A stretch of 60,707 nt of DNA from the NCBI GenBank assembly GCA_045542075.1, contig JAZQKI010000024.1, positions 1 to 60,707 on the forward strand, in the 5' to 3' direction. The position numbers and the translations under genes are program-made. Position 1 is the first letter of the stretch. Each line of letters starts with the position of its first letter. The notes under the pieces were generated by a model. That model saw nothing but the letters and a program-made list of their open reading frames with translations. It made no database searches and had not been told where the DNA came from. The stretch comes from SVTX01 sp045542075. Its GTDB lineage: Bacteria > Bacillota > Clostridia > Oscillospirales > CAG-272. Below are positions 60,325 through 60,707 of this stretch, in pieces.

Positions 60325-60707
60325 ATGGTACATCAGTATAAACTTAACGGATATAATATAGTTCTTGACACCTGCTCAGGCTCAGTACATACGGTTGACG
60401 AGGTCGCATATGATATAATTTCAATGTATAAGGGATCAAGCCGCGAGAAAATAATCACGGCCATTCTTGAAAAATACGGACATATGCCCGACGTTACTGC
60501 GGAGGAGATAGACCTTTGTATTGACGATATTGCATCTCTTGAGGAGGCAGGCAAGCTGTTCTCGGAGGACAAGTTTGAAAAGCTTGCCTATACCTACAAA
60601 AACAACTCAAACGTAATAAAGGCACTGTGCCTGCACGTGGCGCATACCTGCAACCTCAACTGTTCTTATTGCTTTGCGTCTCAGGGAAAGTACCAGGGAG
60701 ACAGAGC
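60325..60707 (+). CDS. SCIFF radical-SAM maturase (5' part, cut by window)
   Basis: 127 complete codons run to the right edge. GGAG precedes the ATG. The N-terminal ~85 residues form the peptide-recognition (PqqD-like RRE) domain, for example YNIVLDTCSGSVHTVDEVAYDII. The radical-SAM cluster motif CNLNCSYC follows near residues 113-120. Together with the SCIFF precursor next door this identifies the maturase that forms thioether crosslinks. The SPASM part lies outside the window. Confidence 0.93.
   Translation, partial: MVHQYKLNGYNIVLDTCSGSVHTVDEVAYDIISMYKGSSREKIITAILEKYGHMPDVTAEEIDLCIDDIASLEEAGKLFSEDKFEKLAYTYKNNSNVIKALCLHVAHTCNLNCSYCFASQGKYQGDR

Overview
The window reads as chromosomal DNA of an uncultured or gut-type, spore-forming Clostridia (Bacillota) member, probably near the Oscillospiraceae/Christensenellales side. 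The evidence is a complete spoIIA operon (spoIIAA-spoIIAB-sigF), spoIIGA-sigE, HPr kinase, the dgt-dnaG-rpoD operon, a sepF-yggT-ylmH-ileS-lspA-rluD cell-division/housekeeping block, purine-class and lysine riboswitches of Firmicutes type, and a SCIFF ranthipeptide precursor with the start of its radical-SAM maturase. Placement is by gene content only; nothing was searched.

Layout. 1-3.9 kb (minus): a truncated XRE repressor, a PHP phosphoesterase, and an unusual ORF joining a small membrane domain to a nucleoside kinase. The last is preceded by a guanine-type purine riboswitch whose terminator stem consumes aptamer strands, so it looks like an ON switch. 4.1-7.7 kb (plus): a membrane-anchored EEP-family phosphatase/nuclease, a BspA-like leucine-rich repeat protein and a multipass membrane protein. 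7.8-8.8 kb (minus): an AT-rich lipoprotein/small-protein pair. 8.9-9.6 kb: an array of mini-hairpins, a duplicated tRNA 3' end, then tRNA-fMet and tRNA-Leu(TAA). 9.8-13.1 kb: hprK (minus) and two membrane-anchored extracytoplasmic proteins (plus). 13.2-17.2 kb: dgt-dnaG-rpoD.

17.4-34.8 kb is the most distinctive part. A solute-binding lipoprotein gene is followed by about 1.5 kb of mostly non-coding DNA, holding two copies of a 17-bp palindrome and a strong promoter. A ~400-nt leader with nested helices comes next, and then a seven-gene unit: a giant binding protein with N-terminal beta-sandwich-like modules, two MalF/MalG-type permease pairs, an NHL-propeller/TPR/Yip1 membrane protein and a 1370-aa secreted protein. 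No ATPase is encoded here, so a shared MsmX-type ATPase elsewhere is the natural expectation. The unit looks like an elaborate oligosaccharide- or glycan-acquisition apparatus of unknown substrate.

34.9-50.3 kb: sigE-spoIIGA (minus, without the usual adjacent sigG), rpmE, hflX-yigZ-tatD-MATE, an EF-G-like GTPase, an FAD reductase, spoIIA, lysine-riboswitch-controlled dapA-dapB, and queA. 50.5-60.7 kb: miaA, an HlyD-like protein, yggS, sepF, yggT, ylmH, ileS (no divIVA between ylmH and ileS), lspA, rluA-family synthase, SCIFF and a maturase gene cut by the window end. A divergent ~110-nt structured repeat occurs three times (34.8, 37.0 and 60.2 kb), each time in the plus direction downstream of a gene end.
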